From assembly GCF_001613305.1 (NCBI RefSeq), contig NZ_BDCC01000077.1, positions 1 to 60,078 of the forward strand: 60,078 nucleotides of DNA. Reading direction: 5' to 3'. A program made the translations under genes and the position numbers. Positions 25,703 through 35,061 of this stretch are shown piece by piece (positions within the stretch are counted from its first letter, which is position 1; the number at the start of each line of letters is the position of its first letter). Below the pieces are notes generated by a model. It was given only the letters and a program-made list of their open reading frames with translations, did not search any database and had not been told where the DNA came from. Origin of the DNA: Nocardia vaccinii NBRC 15922. GTDB lineage: Bacteria; Actinomycetota; Actinomycetes; Mycobacteriales; Mycobacteriaceae.

Positions 25703-25956
25703 TCGGTTCCATCTGATGAAAGTCACCGCTCTAGCCGACGTCCGACGCCGCTATCGTCCAGACAACCTGCCCCCTACCCAGGAGACCCATGGTCGAGCCG
25801 CTGATGACCACCGACGGGCACGTCGACGCCCTGACTTCGAATCTCCCAGGTGATGGCGGCGTGTTCCTGCCCGGTATCGTCGGAGCCACCCGCGCGGTCG
25901 AGCTTGTGCTGAGAGGGGACCGGATCTGTGCGGAAACCACCCTTGAGTGGGGGTGA
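25703..25956 (+). pseudogene. Decayed copy of the downstream crotonase gene, with its leader
   Basis: Bases 25703-25788 match the leader of the crotonase at 26621. The ATG at 25789 starts MVEPLMTTDGHVD, like MAEPLMTTRDGHVE downstream. After about 19 codons the frame jumps, without a shift, to the segment GDGGVFLPGIVGATRAVELV, matching GDGGAFFLPRVVGAARAVELA around residue 145 of the intact enzyme. About 370 bp are missing. It ends at TGA 25954-25956, giving 55 residues. It is a tandem duplicate with a large internal deletion and no likely activity. Confidence 0.75.
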
Positions 25957-25988
25957 CCTCGCCCGTGGCGCCGCGAGTGCCGTCAATC

Positions 25989-26210
25989 ATGACCGGCCAT
26001 GCTCGGTCTCCGCGTCCGGAGGAGACCGACGTACATCTGTCGGTGTGCCTGCACGACCAGCGGATGGATTTCGTTGCATGTTCGACCGCCGCGCTGGTGT
26101 TCGTCCAGGACTGGGACGCCCGCTACCGCCTCGGTACGGTAGCGGTGCTGCCCGGCGACACGACCGGGCTTCCGCGTCTACCTAACGAACGGCTCTACCT
26201 CGAGCCCTGA
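25989..26210 (+). CDS. Small hypothetical protein
   Basis: A 73-residue frame from ATG 25989 with strongly GC-rich third positions, which suggests it is or was coding. The sequence VHLSVCLHDQRMDFVACST and a basic/aromatic WDARYRLGTV segment match nothing I know. A 12-residue upstream extension is possible. It lies directly after the decayed crotonase copy and may have arrived with the rearrangement. Confidence 0.35.
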   Translation: MTGHARSPRPEETDVHLSVCLHDQRMDFVACSTAALVFVQDWDARYRLGTVAVLPGDTTGLPRLPNERLYLEP

Positions 26211-26620
26211 TCAGCCCGGTCCCGTCAGTGCTGCTGTGCTCGAGCGGCCAGCGGTCCCATTTGCCGTCGTGCACAGATATGGAACTTACTGTGCGAGAAC
26301 GACCGTTCATCCTCTGTCCACGACGTCAGTTGCGCCGCTCGCCCACACTCCACACCAGATCCGCCATCGACCGCCCGCTACGGCCGACCTCGGCTGGGCC
26401 GTCCGGTCGCGGCGACGACCTTGCGGCGACATTTCGACACGTTGCCACCGTGACACCGAGATCCCCTGCAGCGCCCAGCATTTGACATACGAACACCGCA
26501 GGCCAGCTCGATGCGGGTACCAGCGGCCGAGGTCGGTTCCATCTGGTGAAAGTCAGCGCTCGAGCCGACATCGGATGCCGCTATCGTCCAGTCAACCCTG
26601 CCACCTCACTCAGGAGACCA
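26211..26620. other. Intergenic region and crotonase leader
   Basis: No gene is supported. The last 90 bp (26533-26620) are the intact version of the leader duplicated at 25703-25788 and should contain the promoter and the ribosome-binding site CAGGAG. Confidence 0.4.
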
Positions 26621-27415
26621 ATGGCCGAGCCGCTGATGACCACCCGAGACGGGCATGTCGAGAGCTGGACTTTGAATATCCCACAGGAGCGGAATCCCAT
26701 CTCGGGTGCCGACATGATCGACGCCTTGGTCGCCGCAGCCATGCGAGTGTCCGCGGATCCTGCCGTGCGGGCGGTGGTCCTCACCGGTATGGGACCCGCC
26801 TTCTCCGCTGGCGGCGACCTACGGGCAATGGCCGGCAAGACCGGCATGTTCGCATCCGACGATCTGGCGGTTGGCTACCGCGACGGCATCCAGCGCATAG
26901 CTCGGGCGCTATTCTCCTGTACGACTCCATTGATCGCTGCGGTCAACGGACCTGCAGTCGGCGCCGGGTTCGATCTCGCGCTGATGTGCGATCTGCGGAT
27001 CGCGTCGTCGACGGCATTCTTCGCAGAGTCATTCGTCAAGGTCGGCTTGGTCCCGGGTGATGGTGGCGCGTTCTTCCTGCCCCGTGTCGTCGGAGCCGCC
27101 CGTGCGGTCGAGCTTGCGTTGACAGGGGACCGGATCTCCGCGGAAACCGCCCTCGAGTGGGGAGTGGTCTCGCGCGTGGTGCCACCAGAGGAACTGCTCG
27201 GGACCGCTCGGGATCTGGCGCACCGCATCGCGGCGAATCCGCCCATCGCCGTGCGCCGCACCAAGGAGCTGTTCAGGGATTCCTCCATGGCTTCGCTCGA
27301 TGTGGTGTTGGATCGTTCGGCGGCGTTCCAGGCCGAGCTACATGAAACTGTTGACCACGCGGAGGCAGTATCGGCGTTCCTGGAAAAGCGCACTCCGGAG
27401 TTCACCGGCAAATGA
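26621..27415 (+). CDS. Enoyl-CoA hydratase/isomerase (crotonase) family protein
   Basis: A 264-residue crotonase from ATG 26621, which has AGGAG upstream; an earlier in-frame start reads into the leader. The oxyanion-hole segments are FSAGGDLRAM and GPAVGAGFD. The position of rat Glu144 is Asp, and the position of Glu164 appears hydrophobic (ESFVKVGLVPGDGG). A simple hydratase role is therefore uncertain, and isomerase or another activity is possible. It is the first gene of a three-gene operon with two acyl-CoA dehydrogenase subunits (ATGA overlap). A decayed copy lies upstream. Confidence 0.88.
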   Translation: MAEPLMTTRDGHVESWTLNIPQERNPISGADMIDALVAAAMRVSADPAVRAVVLTGMGPAFSAGGDLRAMAGKTGMFASDDLAVGYRDGIQRIARALFSCTTPLIAAVNGPAVGAGFDLALMCDLRIASSTAFFAESFVKVGLVPGDGGAFFLPRVVGAARAVELALTGDRISAETALEWGVVSRVVPPEELLGTARDLAHRIAANPPIAVRRTKELFRDSSMASLDVVLDRSAAFQAELHETVDHAEAVSAFLEKRTPEFTGK

Positions 27416-28530
27416 CCTATTTGATCCCGCCCCCCGCCGCCAATACGCACGCGCTCGTCGCACTTCGAGCGCAGGTACGCGCTTTCGTCCAGCAACAGGT
27501 CGCAGAGGGCGCCTTCACACCCGATGTGGACTCCTGGCTTACCGGTTGGGATCCGAGCTTCAGTCGTGCCCTTGCCAGCCGGGGCTGGCTGGGAATGATC
27601 ATTCCACCGGAGTACGGCGGGCATGGGAAGTCATTCCTCGAGCGGTTCGTCGTGACCGAGGAATTGCTGGCGGCCGGAGCACCCGTCGCTGCCCACTGGA
27701 TAGCTGATCGACAGGCGGCGCCGTCGTTGCTTCGTTACGGCACTGAGCAACAGAAACGCCGCTATCTTCCGGGGATTGCCCGGGGGGAGCTGTTCTGGGC
27801 AATCGGTATGAGCGAACCTGACTCCGGGTCGGACCTTGCCTCGATCCGCGCCCGCGCCGAGCGGGAGCCCGGAGGATGGCGGCTCACCGGCACCAAAGTG
27901 TGGACCTCAGGCGCCCACAATGCGCATGCCTTCTTCGCCTTGGCGCGCACCACCCCCGCGGACCCAGCATCGCGGCACGCGGGCCTGTCTCAGTTCATTG
28001 TCGATCTCGACTCGCCCGGAGTCGAGATCCGTCCGATTCTATCGATGACAGGTGGCCATCACTTCAATGAAGTGCATATGGAGTCGGTTTTCGTTCCGGA
28101 CGAGTTGGTGCTGGGCACGGTGGGCGAGGGTTGGCGCCAAGTGACATCCGAGTTGTCCTACGAACGGAGCGGGCCTGAGCGGTTCCTATCCACCTTTCAG
28201 CTGCTGGCGGCGCTGACCGCGGCCGGCTGTTCCGATGTGGGGCGCTACGTCGCCCGGACCACTGGACTCCACGAGATGTCATTCGCGGTCGCCGGCGCGC
28301 TGGAGCGGCATGAGGACGTCTCGGCCGCAGCCGCTGTCGTCAAAGTCTTGGGGACGGCGATGGAAGGCGATATCGCCGATCTTGCCGATCTTTCGAACGA
28401 TGACTTCGGCGCCCCGAATTTACGCGAACTTACCGCGCGCTCGGTCGCGCAACGGCCTGGTTTCACCCTGAGGGGCGGAACGAATGAGGTACTCCGCGGC
28501 GTGATCGCGAGAGAGCTGGGATTGCGATGA
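27412..28530 (+). CDS. Acyl-CoA dehydrogenase, subunit 1 of a likely heteromer
   Basis: A 372-residue acyl-CoA dehydrogenase with the loop MSEPDSGSDLASI, the motif VWTSGAHNA, and a C-terminal segment LRGGTNEVLRGVIARELGL. Its stop overlaps the start of a second, divergent dehydrogenase gene. This matches the alpha2-beta2 enzymes of actinobacterial steroid degradation such as FadE28-FadE29 (ChsE1-ChsE2). This subunit keeps the FAD and substrate loop better than its partner. It probably works on a short steroid- or ring-linked acyl-CoA. Confidence 0.9.
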   Translation: MTYLIPPPAANTHALVALRAQVRAFVQQQVAEGAFTPDVDSWLTGWDPSFSRALASRGWLGMIIPPEYGGHGKSFLERFVVTEELLAAGAPVAAHWIADRQAAPSLLRYGTEQQKRRYLPGIARGELFWAIGMSEPDSGSDLASIRARAEREPGGWRLTGTKVWTSGAHNAHAFFALARTTPADPASRHAGLSQFIVDLDSPGVEIRPILSMTGGHHFNEVHMESVFVPDELVLGTVGEGWRQVTSELSYERSGPERFLSTFQLLAALTAAGCSDVGRYVARTTGLHEMSFAVAGALERHEDVSAAAAVVKVLGTAMEGDIADLADLSNDDFGAPNLRELTARSVAQRPGFTLRGGTNEVLRGVIARELGLR

Positions 28531-29561
28531 GCAGTGTTGACCATGTGGCCGCCGACCCGGAACTGGTCGACACCATCCGGCGTGTGTTGTCGTCGAGAGC
28601 TCCTTCGAGGCACGACCCCACGACAGGAAAGACTTTCGACAGGGCATTGTGGGACCAGCTCGAAGCCCTCGGCCTCGCTCGGCTCACCGGCGCCGAGGCC
28701 ACTGGAGGAAGCGGTGCCGGATGGCGCGAGGCGGCAGTCGTGCTGGCGGAGGCCGCAGGCCATGATGTGGCGCTGCCGCTGGCTGAGCACGATCTGCTGG
28801 CCGGTTGGCTACTGGGGCGGGCTAACTTGCCCGCAGACGCTCGGCTTCGCACGGTAGCAATGCTCGATCGATTTGGCCGAGCACGGGCAGTTCCGTGGGC
28901 CCGGCATGCCGAATCGGTAGTCGTCGTATACAGCTCATCCGGTACCTGGCGAGTCGCCGACCTCTCCACGTCCGCGGTGACGATCACTCCGGGACTCAAC
29001 ATTGCCGGCGAACCCCGCGACGATGTCGCAGTCGATGTCGCCGCTCTGGCGAACACGACGACAACAGAATTGCACGAAACCGAACTGGAGGAGCTCCAAC
29101 TACGCGGCGGTCTCGCCCGAGCGATTCAACTAGTAGGCGCGCTGGAGCGAATTGTAACGCTGACCTGTGAACATGTTGTCTCGAGAAATCAATTCGGGCG
29201 GCCACTGGCTCGGTTCCAGGCGGTGCAGCATATGGTCGCAGACCTATCCGCAGAGTCCGCGCTCGCCCGTGCGACCGTCGACGCAGCGATTCGGGCTGCC
29301 GACGACGGCTCGAGGCGATTCGGCTTCCTCACCGCCGTGGCACGCTCCTGCGGCGGGCACGCGACCTCTGTCGTTGTCCGCAACGCCCATCAGTTGCACG
29401 GCGCGATCGGGACCACGTTGGAACACAAGTTGTACCGATACACCCTCCCGGCCACGGCATGGCGCTCGGAATTCGGCTCGACCAGCTTCTGGGACCAACG
29501 GGTCGCGACCCTTTCGCGCGAAACCGGAAGGGACGGCTTGTGGTCACTGGTGGCGGACTGA
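28527..29561 (+). CDS. Acyl-CoA dehydrogenase, subunit 2 of a likely heteromer
   Basis: A 344-residue, divergent acyl-CoA dehydrogenase. The N-terminal and beta domains are short and lack the usual SEPxxGSD loop. The C-terminal helical domain keeps SRNQFGRPLARFQAVQHM and LHGAIGTTLEHKLY. This is typical of the smaller subunit of alpha2-beta2 acyl-CoA dehydrogenases. It overlaps subunit 1 by 4 bp. It is the last gene of this operon; a weak 6-bp stem lies directly after the stop. Confidence 0.85.
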   Translation: MSSVDHVAADPELVDTIRRVLSSRAPSRHDPTTGKTFDRALWDQLEALGLARLTGAEATGGSGAGWREAAVVLAEAAGHDVALPLAEHDLLAGWLLGRANLPADARLRTVAMLDRFGRARAVPWARHAESVVVVYSSSGTWRVADLSTSAVTITPGLNIAGEPRDDVAVDVAALANTTTTELHETELEELQLRGGLARAIQLVGALERIVTLTCEHVVSRNQFGRPLARFQAVQHMVADLSAESALARATVDAAIRAADDGSRRFGFLTAVARSCGGHATSVVVRNAHQLHGAIGTTLEHKLYRYTLPATAWRSEFGSTSFWDQRVATLSRETGRDGLWSLVAD

Positions 29562-29714
29562 TGCCTCGAACGCGTCGGCATCGTTTCACAGAGCGGAATG
29601 CGACAGCGGATGACCTCGCGTGGGAGCGTGTTATTAGATAATGTGTTCGACATCATATCTGCGGCGGAACCATCATCGCGGGTACCGAACAGCCGAAAGT
29701 AGCAACACCTGGCT

Positions 29715-32087
29715 ATGCGTTCCCGACCTGGCAACCTTCCCAGCGAGGTGTCGAGCTTCGTGGGGCGACGCCGCGAACTCGCGGTGGCACGCGAGTTACT
29801 CGGCGCAACACGGCTGCTCACCCTCACCGGCACAGGAGGTGTCGGCAAGACGAGACTGGCCCAGCGTCTGGCCGAGGACACTCGCCGAGCTTTCCCTGAC
29901 GGCACCTGGATCGTCGAACTCGCAGATCTGCAGCAGGACCGCTTCGTCGCGCAGAGCCTCGCCGACACCCTTGGTCTTCGCAACGACACCGGCGATCCGA
30001 TGGTCCAACTCCGCGACTACTTGGTGGACAAGCAACTCCTGCTGCTCGTCGACAATTGCGAGCATCTCCTGGATCAGTGCGCGAAGGTCTTGGTCGAACT
30101 GCTCGGCGCTGCTCCTGGAGTCCGCGTGCTTGCGACCAGTCGACAGGTGCTCGGCGTTCCTGGGGAACAGGTCTATCCCGTACCGCCGCTATCGCTATCG
30201 CCGTTCCAGCCTCGCGTCAACGAGAGTTCGCCACCGGACGCCGATGCCATGGCGCTGTTCGCCGAACGTGGTAGGGCCGCGAATCCCGAATTCGCGGTCA
30301 CTGGTGAGAACTGGGCAACGGTGGCTGAGATTTGTCGACGGCTGGATGGTGTTCCACTGGCGATCGAGCTGGCGGCGGTCAGGCTGCGCGCGCTCAGCGA
30401 GCAACAGATTCTCGAGCGACTGGACGACGCGCTGGAGCTGCTGAAACTCGGCCCGCGAACCCTTCCGGAGCGGCAACGCCGGATCGAAGCGACGATCGAC
30501 TGGAGTTACCGGCTCTCGACCGGCGCCGAGCAACGGTTGTGGCGTGGCCTGTCGGTGTTCGCAGGGGGCTTTACGCTCGATGCCCTCGAACAAATCTGCG
30601 CCGCCGCCAACATCGCCTCCACCGAGCTACTCGACGCACTTTCCGGTTTGGTGGAAAAGTCCATCGTCTCCCGCCGTAGCCGCGGCGGCCGCCATCAGAT
30701 GACGGAGGTTTTGCGGCAGTTCGGTTTGAAGCGCCTCGCGGACAGCGGCGAGGAACAGGAATTCCGCACCCGGCACCTGCGTCACTACGCCCGGTTGGTG
30801 GAGCGCGGGACAGCGGACTACTGCAGCCCCCGCGACCGTGAGTGGACAATGCTGGTCCGCGCCGAGCATGCCAACATCCGGGCAGCCTTGGAATTCGCAC
30901 TCTCCCGGCCGGAGACGGTGCACTCCGCGATGCTCATAGCCTCCCAACTGGCGCCGTACTGGACACATACCGGTTATTTGCGCGAGGGCTATACGTGGCT
31001 ACGCCGTGCGCTGGACGCGAACGAGGAACCTTCCGAGGAACGTCTGCAAACGCTGTCGGCCGCAACGAACCTGGCACTGATGTTGGCTGAGGTCGGTCCC
31101 GCGATCGAGCTGCTGGATCGGTGCCGGGCGCTACAACAGACGGCAGACAACGGGTTGCGGTCGCAAATCGGGCTGCACACCGCACTGATCGAGTTCCTGA
31201 CAAGGGGGCCGAAGGTTGCTGTCGGGCTGGCAGAGACGGCGGTCCAGCTCACGAACACGGAGACCGATCTGGGGGTTCGGGCGCAGGCGCTGGCAGCACT
31301 TTCGATTTTCGCGTTTTGCGCCGAGGATCCGGCCGCACGCCGGTACGCCGACAGTTTCCTGGCCATGACCGAGAACTGCGAGGCGAATCTGCTGCGCGCA
31401 ATCGCGCTTTCGATAGTCGGCCTCAACCTCTGGCGCGCCGGCGATGCGAAACGCGCCGAGGAGCGGATCAGCGTGGCTATCGGTATCTATGTCGACTTCG
31501 ATGAGCGTGCGATGCTCGCGTCGGCGATCGAAAGCATGGGATGGCTGGCCGCTGACCAACGCGAGGATATGCGGGCTGCCCAACTGTTCGGCGTCGTTGA
31601 CAAGATGTGGCGCGCCGCGAAGCTGTTCATCGCCCGATCGATAGCCGAGTTCGTCGGTAAAGACATTCGGGCCCGAGTTCAGCGACGGCTCGGCGAACAG
31701 GCGTGGGCACAAGCCCTCGATCAAGGCGCTCGTCTGAGTGACCTGGAGGTGCTGAACCTGATTCGGCGAGCGCCCAAACCCAGTGACAGTCATGCCAGCC
31801 CGGCTGTGCGTCCATTACGCAGTGACCAGTCGGCCAGCCGGCCAGCCCTGACTCGCCGCGAGGTTCAGATCGCACGACTGGTCGCGGATGGCTCCAGTAA
31901 CAAGGAGATCGCAACCCAACTCGTGATCTCTGTGCGCACTGCGGAGCGACACGTCGAGAACATCCTCGTCAAGCTCAGCGTCCATTCACGTACCCATGTC
32001 GCGGCCTGGGTAAGAAAGCACTTGCCACCGGACGTCTTGGGCGATGCTCAGACGGTGGTCAATTCGGCGGCGCGTCCGAAGCCGTGA
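29715..32087 (+). CDS. NB-ARC ATPase/LuxR-type transcriptional regulator
   Basis: A 790-residue regulator. The Walker A motif is GTGGVGKTRLA (39-49) and the Walker B stretch KQLLLLVDNCEHL is near 100-113. The RVLATSRQVLGVPGEQ sensor segment is followed by a winged helix and a long TPR-like helical region. A C-terminal LuxR helix-turn-helix is present (LTRREVQIARLVADG and KEIATQLVISVRTAERHVEN). Such proteins switch between inactive and active oligomers on binding a signal and ATP. It lies between the crotonase/ACAD operon and the long aromatic operon and may activate either. TTATTAGATAA at 29631-29641 lies in its promoter region. Confidence 0.88.
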   Translation: MRSRPGNLPSEVSSFVGRRRELAVARELLGATRLLTLTGTGGVGKTRLAQRLAEDTRRAFPDGTWIVELADLQQDRFVAQSLADTLGLRNDTGDPMVQLRDYLVDKQLLLLVDNCEHLLDQCAKVLVELLGAAPGVRVLATSRQVLGVPGEQVYPVPPLSLSPFQPRVNESSPPDADAMALFAERGRAANPEFAVTGENWATVAEICRRLDGVPLAIELAAVRLRALSEQQILERLDDALELLKLGPRTLPERQRRIEATIDWSYRLSTGAEQRLWRGLSVFAGGFTLDALEQICAAANIASTELLDALSGLVEKSIVSRRSRGGRHQMTEVLRQFGLKRLADSGEEQEFRTRHLRHYARLVERGTADYCSPRDREWTMLVRAEHANIRAALEFALSRPETVHSAMLIASQLAPYWTHTGYLREGYTWLRRALDANEEPSEERLQTLSAATNLALMLAEVGPAIELLDRCRALQQTADNGLRSQIGLHTALIEFLTRGPKVAVGLAETAVQLTNTETDLGVRAQALAALSIFAFCAEDPAARRYADSFLAMTENCEANLLRAIALSIVGLNLWRAGDAKRAEERISVAIGIYVDFDERAMLASAIESMGWLAADQREDMRAAQLFGVVDKMWRAAKLFIARSIAEFVGKDIRARVQRRLGEQAWAQALDQGARLSDLEVLNLIRRAPKPSDSHASPAVRPLRSDQSASRPALTRREVQIARLVADGSSNKEIATQLVISVRTAERHVENILVKLSVHSRTHVAAWVRKHLPPDVLGDAQTVVNSAARPKP

Positions 32088-32456
32088 ATCGCGGCAAGTG
32101 CTGACCAGGCCGGAGCGGGACCGAGGCGCGCACTCGCCCGCCGACACCAAGGGCGTCCGCGCAGCGGTACACATCGTGTCGAGCGAGTGGATTCGCCAAC
32201 ATCGAATCGACTCGAGGCCCGGTCCGGCAATGCTGAGGCCCAGCTTGACGCCCGTCCCGTGATTCGATCATCAGTCATCTCCAAGGCCGCAACGGCGTAG
32301 CTGTCCGCGTACCGCGCTGGCCAGGAGCTTTGTGATTGGCGCAGGGCAGTCGGTCGTCACCTTCAGGTCGGTGCCACGAGATGGAACCGCGCGGTCGTCA
32401 ACCGGCCGACAGATGGTCAACTTCGGTGTAGCCGAACGAAGGGGAGCTTCCACGTC
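32088..32456. other. Intergenic region, promoter of the long catabolic array
   Basis: No gene is supported; frames on the - strand here are shadows. The ribosome-binding site AAGGGGAG lies at about 32439-32447. No clear operator repeat was found by eye. Confidence 0.4.
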
Positions 32457-33554
32457 ATGCCGCATGCTGGTCGAGAAGCCAAGTCGCAGACCTCCAAGGT
32501 ATGGGATCAGCCGGGTGTCCACGAGGTGGCCCCAGGCGTACACCGGTTGGCATTGCCGATTCCGGATGCCGCGTTGCGGGCGATCAACGTCTACATCCTC
32601 GCCTCGGCTGACGGGGTGGTGATGATCGATGGAGGGTGGGCGGATCCGCGCTGCGCGCAAGCCCTACGCGAGGGACTGGGCGAGCTCGGTCTTATGCCCG
32701 CAGACATCAGCGACATCTACGTCACACACCTCCACCACGATCACTACTCGCTCGCGCTTCAGCTGCGCCGGCAGCACGGCTGCAAGGTCCACCTCGGCGT
32801 CGGAGAGCGTCCGTCCCTCACCGCCGGCGCTCGCGCCGATACTCCGCTGGCCCAAGCTGACCAGCTACGTCTGTATGGCGCGGAACACGAGGTCGAGTCT
32901 TTCGTCGACCGGCTCCAAGACAGTGGCCTACCGGTCGATCTGGCCTGGGATCAGCCCGACGCCTGGCTGGTGGACGAACAACTGATCGTTCTGCGCGAAC
33001 ACAGTCTGGAGGTGATCGCCACCCCGGGACATACCCGCGGACATGTCTGCTTTCGCAACCGCGAGCATGGGTTGTTGTTCACCGGTGACCACGTGCTGCC
33101 GCACATAACACCGTCGATCGGTTTCGAGAGAGAGCCGGAGGAACTGCAGGTGCAGACCTTCCTGAATTCACTGACAATGCTTCTCAGCCAGCCGGATGCC
33201 GTGGTCCTGCCCGCGCACGGCCAGGTAATTCCGAGCGTGCACGAGCGCGTTCATGAGTTGCTCGACCATCATGCCGACCGGCTGCGGGCATCCCTCGAGG
33301 GCGTACGCGGCGGCGCGACAAGTGCGTGGGAGGTTGCCGGCAGGCTGCGGTGGACCCGGAAGCAGACACAGATCGATGCCCTCGACGTCGTCCACCGTGG
33401 GCTTGCGGTCATCGAAATCGGCTGCCACCTCGACGTGCTTGTGGAGCGCGGTGACCTTATCGCTACGCAGACCGACGGTGTACGCCGTTATCGCATTAGC
33501 CCTGCCGTTGAACCCGACGAGAGAGGAATCTCATGCACCACGACTCTTTGCTGA
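32457..33554 (+). CDS. MBL-fold metallo-hydrolase
   Basis: A 365-residue metallo-beta-lactamase-fold hydrolase. The zinc motif THLHHDH has H91, H93, D95 and H96. Further ligands sit in TPGHTRGHV and TGDHVLPHI, and a C-terminal helical/winged domain (from about 270) is typical of LACTB2-like and actinobacterial members. Possible substrates are thioesters or phosphodiesters; acyl-CoA hydrolysis would fit the setting. It is the first gene of the long array, and its end overlaps the aldehyde dehydrogenase start by 22 bp. Confidence 0.87.
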   Translation: MPHAGREAKSQTSKVWDQPGVHEVAPGVHRLALPIPDAALRAINVYILASADGVVMIDGGWADPRCAQALREGLGELGLMPADISDIYVTHLHHDHYSLALQLRRQHGCKVHLGVGERPSLTAGARADTPLAQADQLRLYGAEHEVESFVDRLQDSGLPVDLAWDQPDAWLVDEQLIVLREHSLEVIATPGHTRGHVCFRNREHGLLFTGDHVLPHITPSIGFEREPEELQVQTFLNSLTMLLSQPDAVVLPAHGQVIPSVHERVHELLDHHADRLRASLEGVRGGATSAWEVAGRLRWTRKQTQIDALDVVHRGLAVIEIGCHLDVLVERGDLIATQTDGVRRYRISPAVEPDERGISCTTTLC

Positions 33555-34966
33555 TCGGCGGCCAGTGGGTGCCGTCCGCCAGCGGCAGCCGTATTTCGGT
33601 TGTCTCGCCAGTGAGTGAGCAGGTGATCGGTTCGGTACCGATGGCCGCGCCACAGGATGTCGATGCCGCGGTCGCTGCAGCCCGCAGCGCCTTCGACGAG
33701 CCGGCAGGCTGGTCATCGTGGGACCCGGCCATCCGCGCGGACGCGCTTCGGCGGTTCGCCGAAGCACTTGACCGCCGGGCAGGCGAGATCGTCCGGGCAG
33801 TCAGCAGCCAGAACGGCATGCCGTCGGCGATCGGGCGCCGCAGTGAGGGCCGCTTGCCGGCGACCCTGCTGCGCTATTACGCGGAACTGGCACGGAGCAC
33901 TCCGCTGGAAGAGGAGCGAGCCGCGTTGGCGGGAGGTGTGACGCGGGTGGTGCGTTCTCCGATCGGAGTGGTTGCCGCGATCGTGCCGTTGAATTATCCC
34001 CAGTGCCTTTCCTTCTTCAAACTGGCGCCGGCACTGGCCGCCGGCTGCAGCGTCGTGATGAAGCCCTCGCCAGAGACCGTGATAGACGCTTACCTGGTGG
34101 CTGAGGCGGTCCTGGAGGCAGGGCTGCCGCCTGGGGTGGTCAATATCGTTCCGGCTGGTCGTGAAGTCGGCATGCACCTGGTCGGGCACCCTGGTGTGGA
34201 CAAGGTCTCGTTCACCGGCTCGACCTCGGCGGGTCGTGAGATCGGGGCTCTCTGCGGCAGCTTGCTCCGGCCGGTCACGCTGGAGCTGGGGGGCAAGTCG
34301 GCTGCGATCGTCCTCGATGATGCGGACCTCGCTGAGCGCGCCGCAGAATTGTTCGGCGCTTGCCTGGTCAACAACGGCCAGACCTGTTACATCAGTACTC
34401 GTATACTCGCGTCGCGCAGACGTTACGCCGAAGTCGTCGATATCTTCTCCGATTTGGCGCGATCGCTCGTCATCGGTGATCCGCTGGATTTGCAGACCCA
34501 GATCGGACCCGTCGTAAGCGAGCGCCAGCGCACTCGGATCGAGGCCGTTATCGGCAAAGCTGTCGATGACGGTGCCCGGATCACCGCAGGTGGCGGCCGC
34601 CCGGCAGGGATCGATAGGGGCTGGTTCGTAGAACCAACGATTCTCGCCGATGTCGACAATTCTTCGCAGCTGGCACAAGAGGAAATTTTCGGGCCGGTCC
34701 TCGCAGTCATTCCCTACGACGATGTCGACGATGCTGTTCGAATCGCCAACGACTCCAGATACGGACTCGGGGGCACCGTGTGGTCCGCCGACGAAGAGCG
34801 CGCATTGGCGGTAGCCCGCCGGATACACACCGGAAGTGTCGGCGTCAACGGTTACATGATCGATCCGGCCGCTCCGTTCGGCGGCGTCAAAGCGAGTGGA
34901 TTGGGCAGCGAACTCGGGCCCGAGGCATTGGCCGGCTACCAGCAGACCAAATCGATTTACACCTGA
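33533..34966 (+). CDS. Aldehyde dehydrogenase
   Basis: A 477-residue NAD(P)-dependent aldehyde dehydrogenase with E251 (LELGGKS) and C285 (NNGQTCYISTR) as base and nucleophile. The oxyanion Asn lies in VPLNYPQ. GAGAGGAAT precedes the ATG. In this array it would oxidise the aldehyde made by the GMC oxidase (43116), or the semialdehyde from ring cleavage, to an acid. It overlaps the MBL-fold gene, which implies coupled translation. Confidence 0.92.
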   Translation: MHHDSLLIGGQWVPSASGSRISVVSPVSEQVIGSVPMAAPQDVDAAVAAARSAFDEPAGWSSWDPAIRADALRRFAEALDRRAGEIVRAVSSQNGMPSAIGRRSEGRLPATLLRYYAELARSTPLEEERAALAGGVTRVVRSPIGVVAAIVPLNYPQCLSFFKLAPALAAGCSVVMKPSPETVIDAYLVAEAVLEAGLPPGVVNIVPAGREVGMHLVGHPGVDKVSFTGSTSAGREIGALCGSLLRPVTLELGGKSAAIVLDDADLAERAAELFGACLVNNGQTCYISTRILASRRRYAEVVDIFSDLARSLVIGDPLDLQTQIGPVVSERQRTRIEAVIGKAVDDGARITAGGGRPAGIDRGWFVEPTILADVDNSSQLAQEEIFGPVLAVIPYDDVDDAVRIANDSRYGLGGTVWSADEERALAVARRIHTGSVGVNGYMIDPAAPFGGVKASGLGSELGPEALAGYQQTKSIYT

Positions 34967-35061
34967 TCCGAATCCGGTTCCAGCCGGTGGTATCAGCTCT
35001 GTAAGGACTGCCTGTAGCGGAGATATTGGGACTCATCGACCGACACATCAAAGGAGACGGT

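Noticed and set aside
29560..29582. GATGCC/GGCATC stem after the ACAD subunit gene
   Set aside because: Only 6 bp with an 11-base loop and no T-run; too weak to call a terminator.
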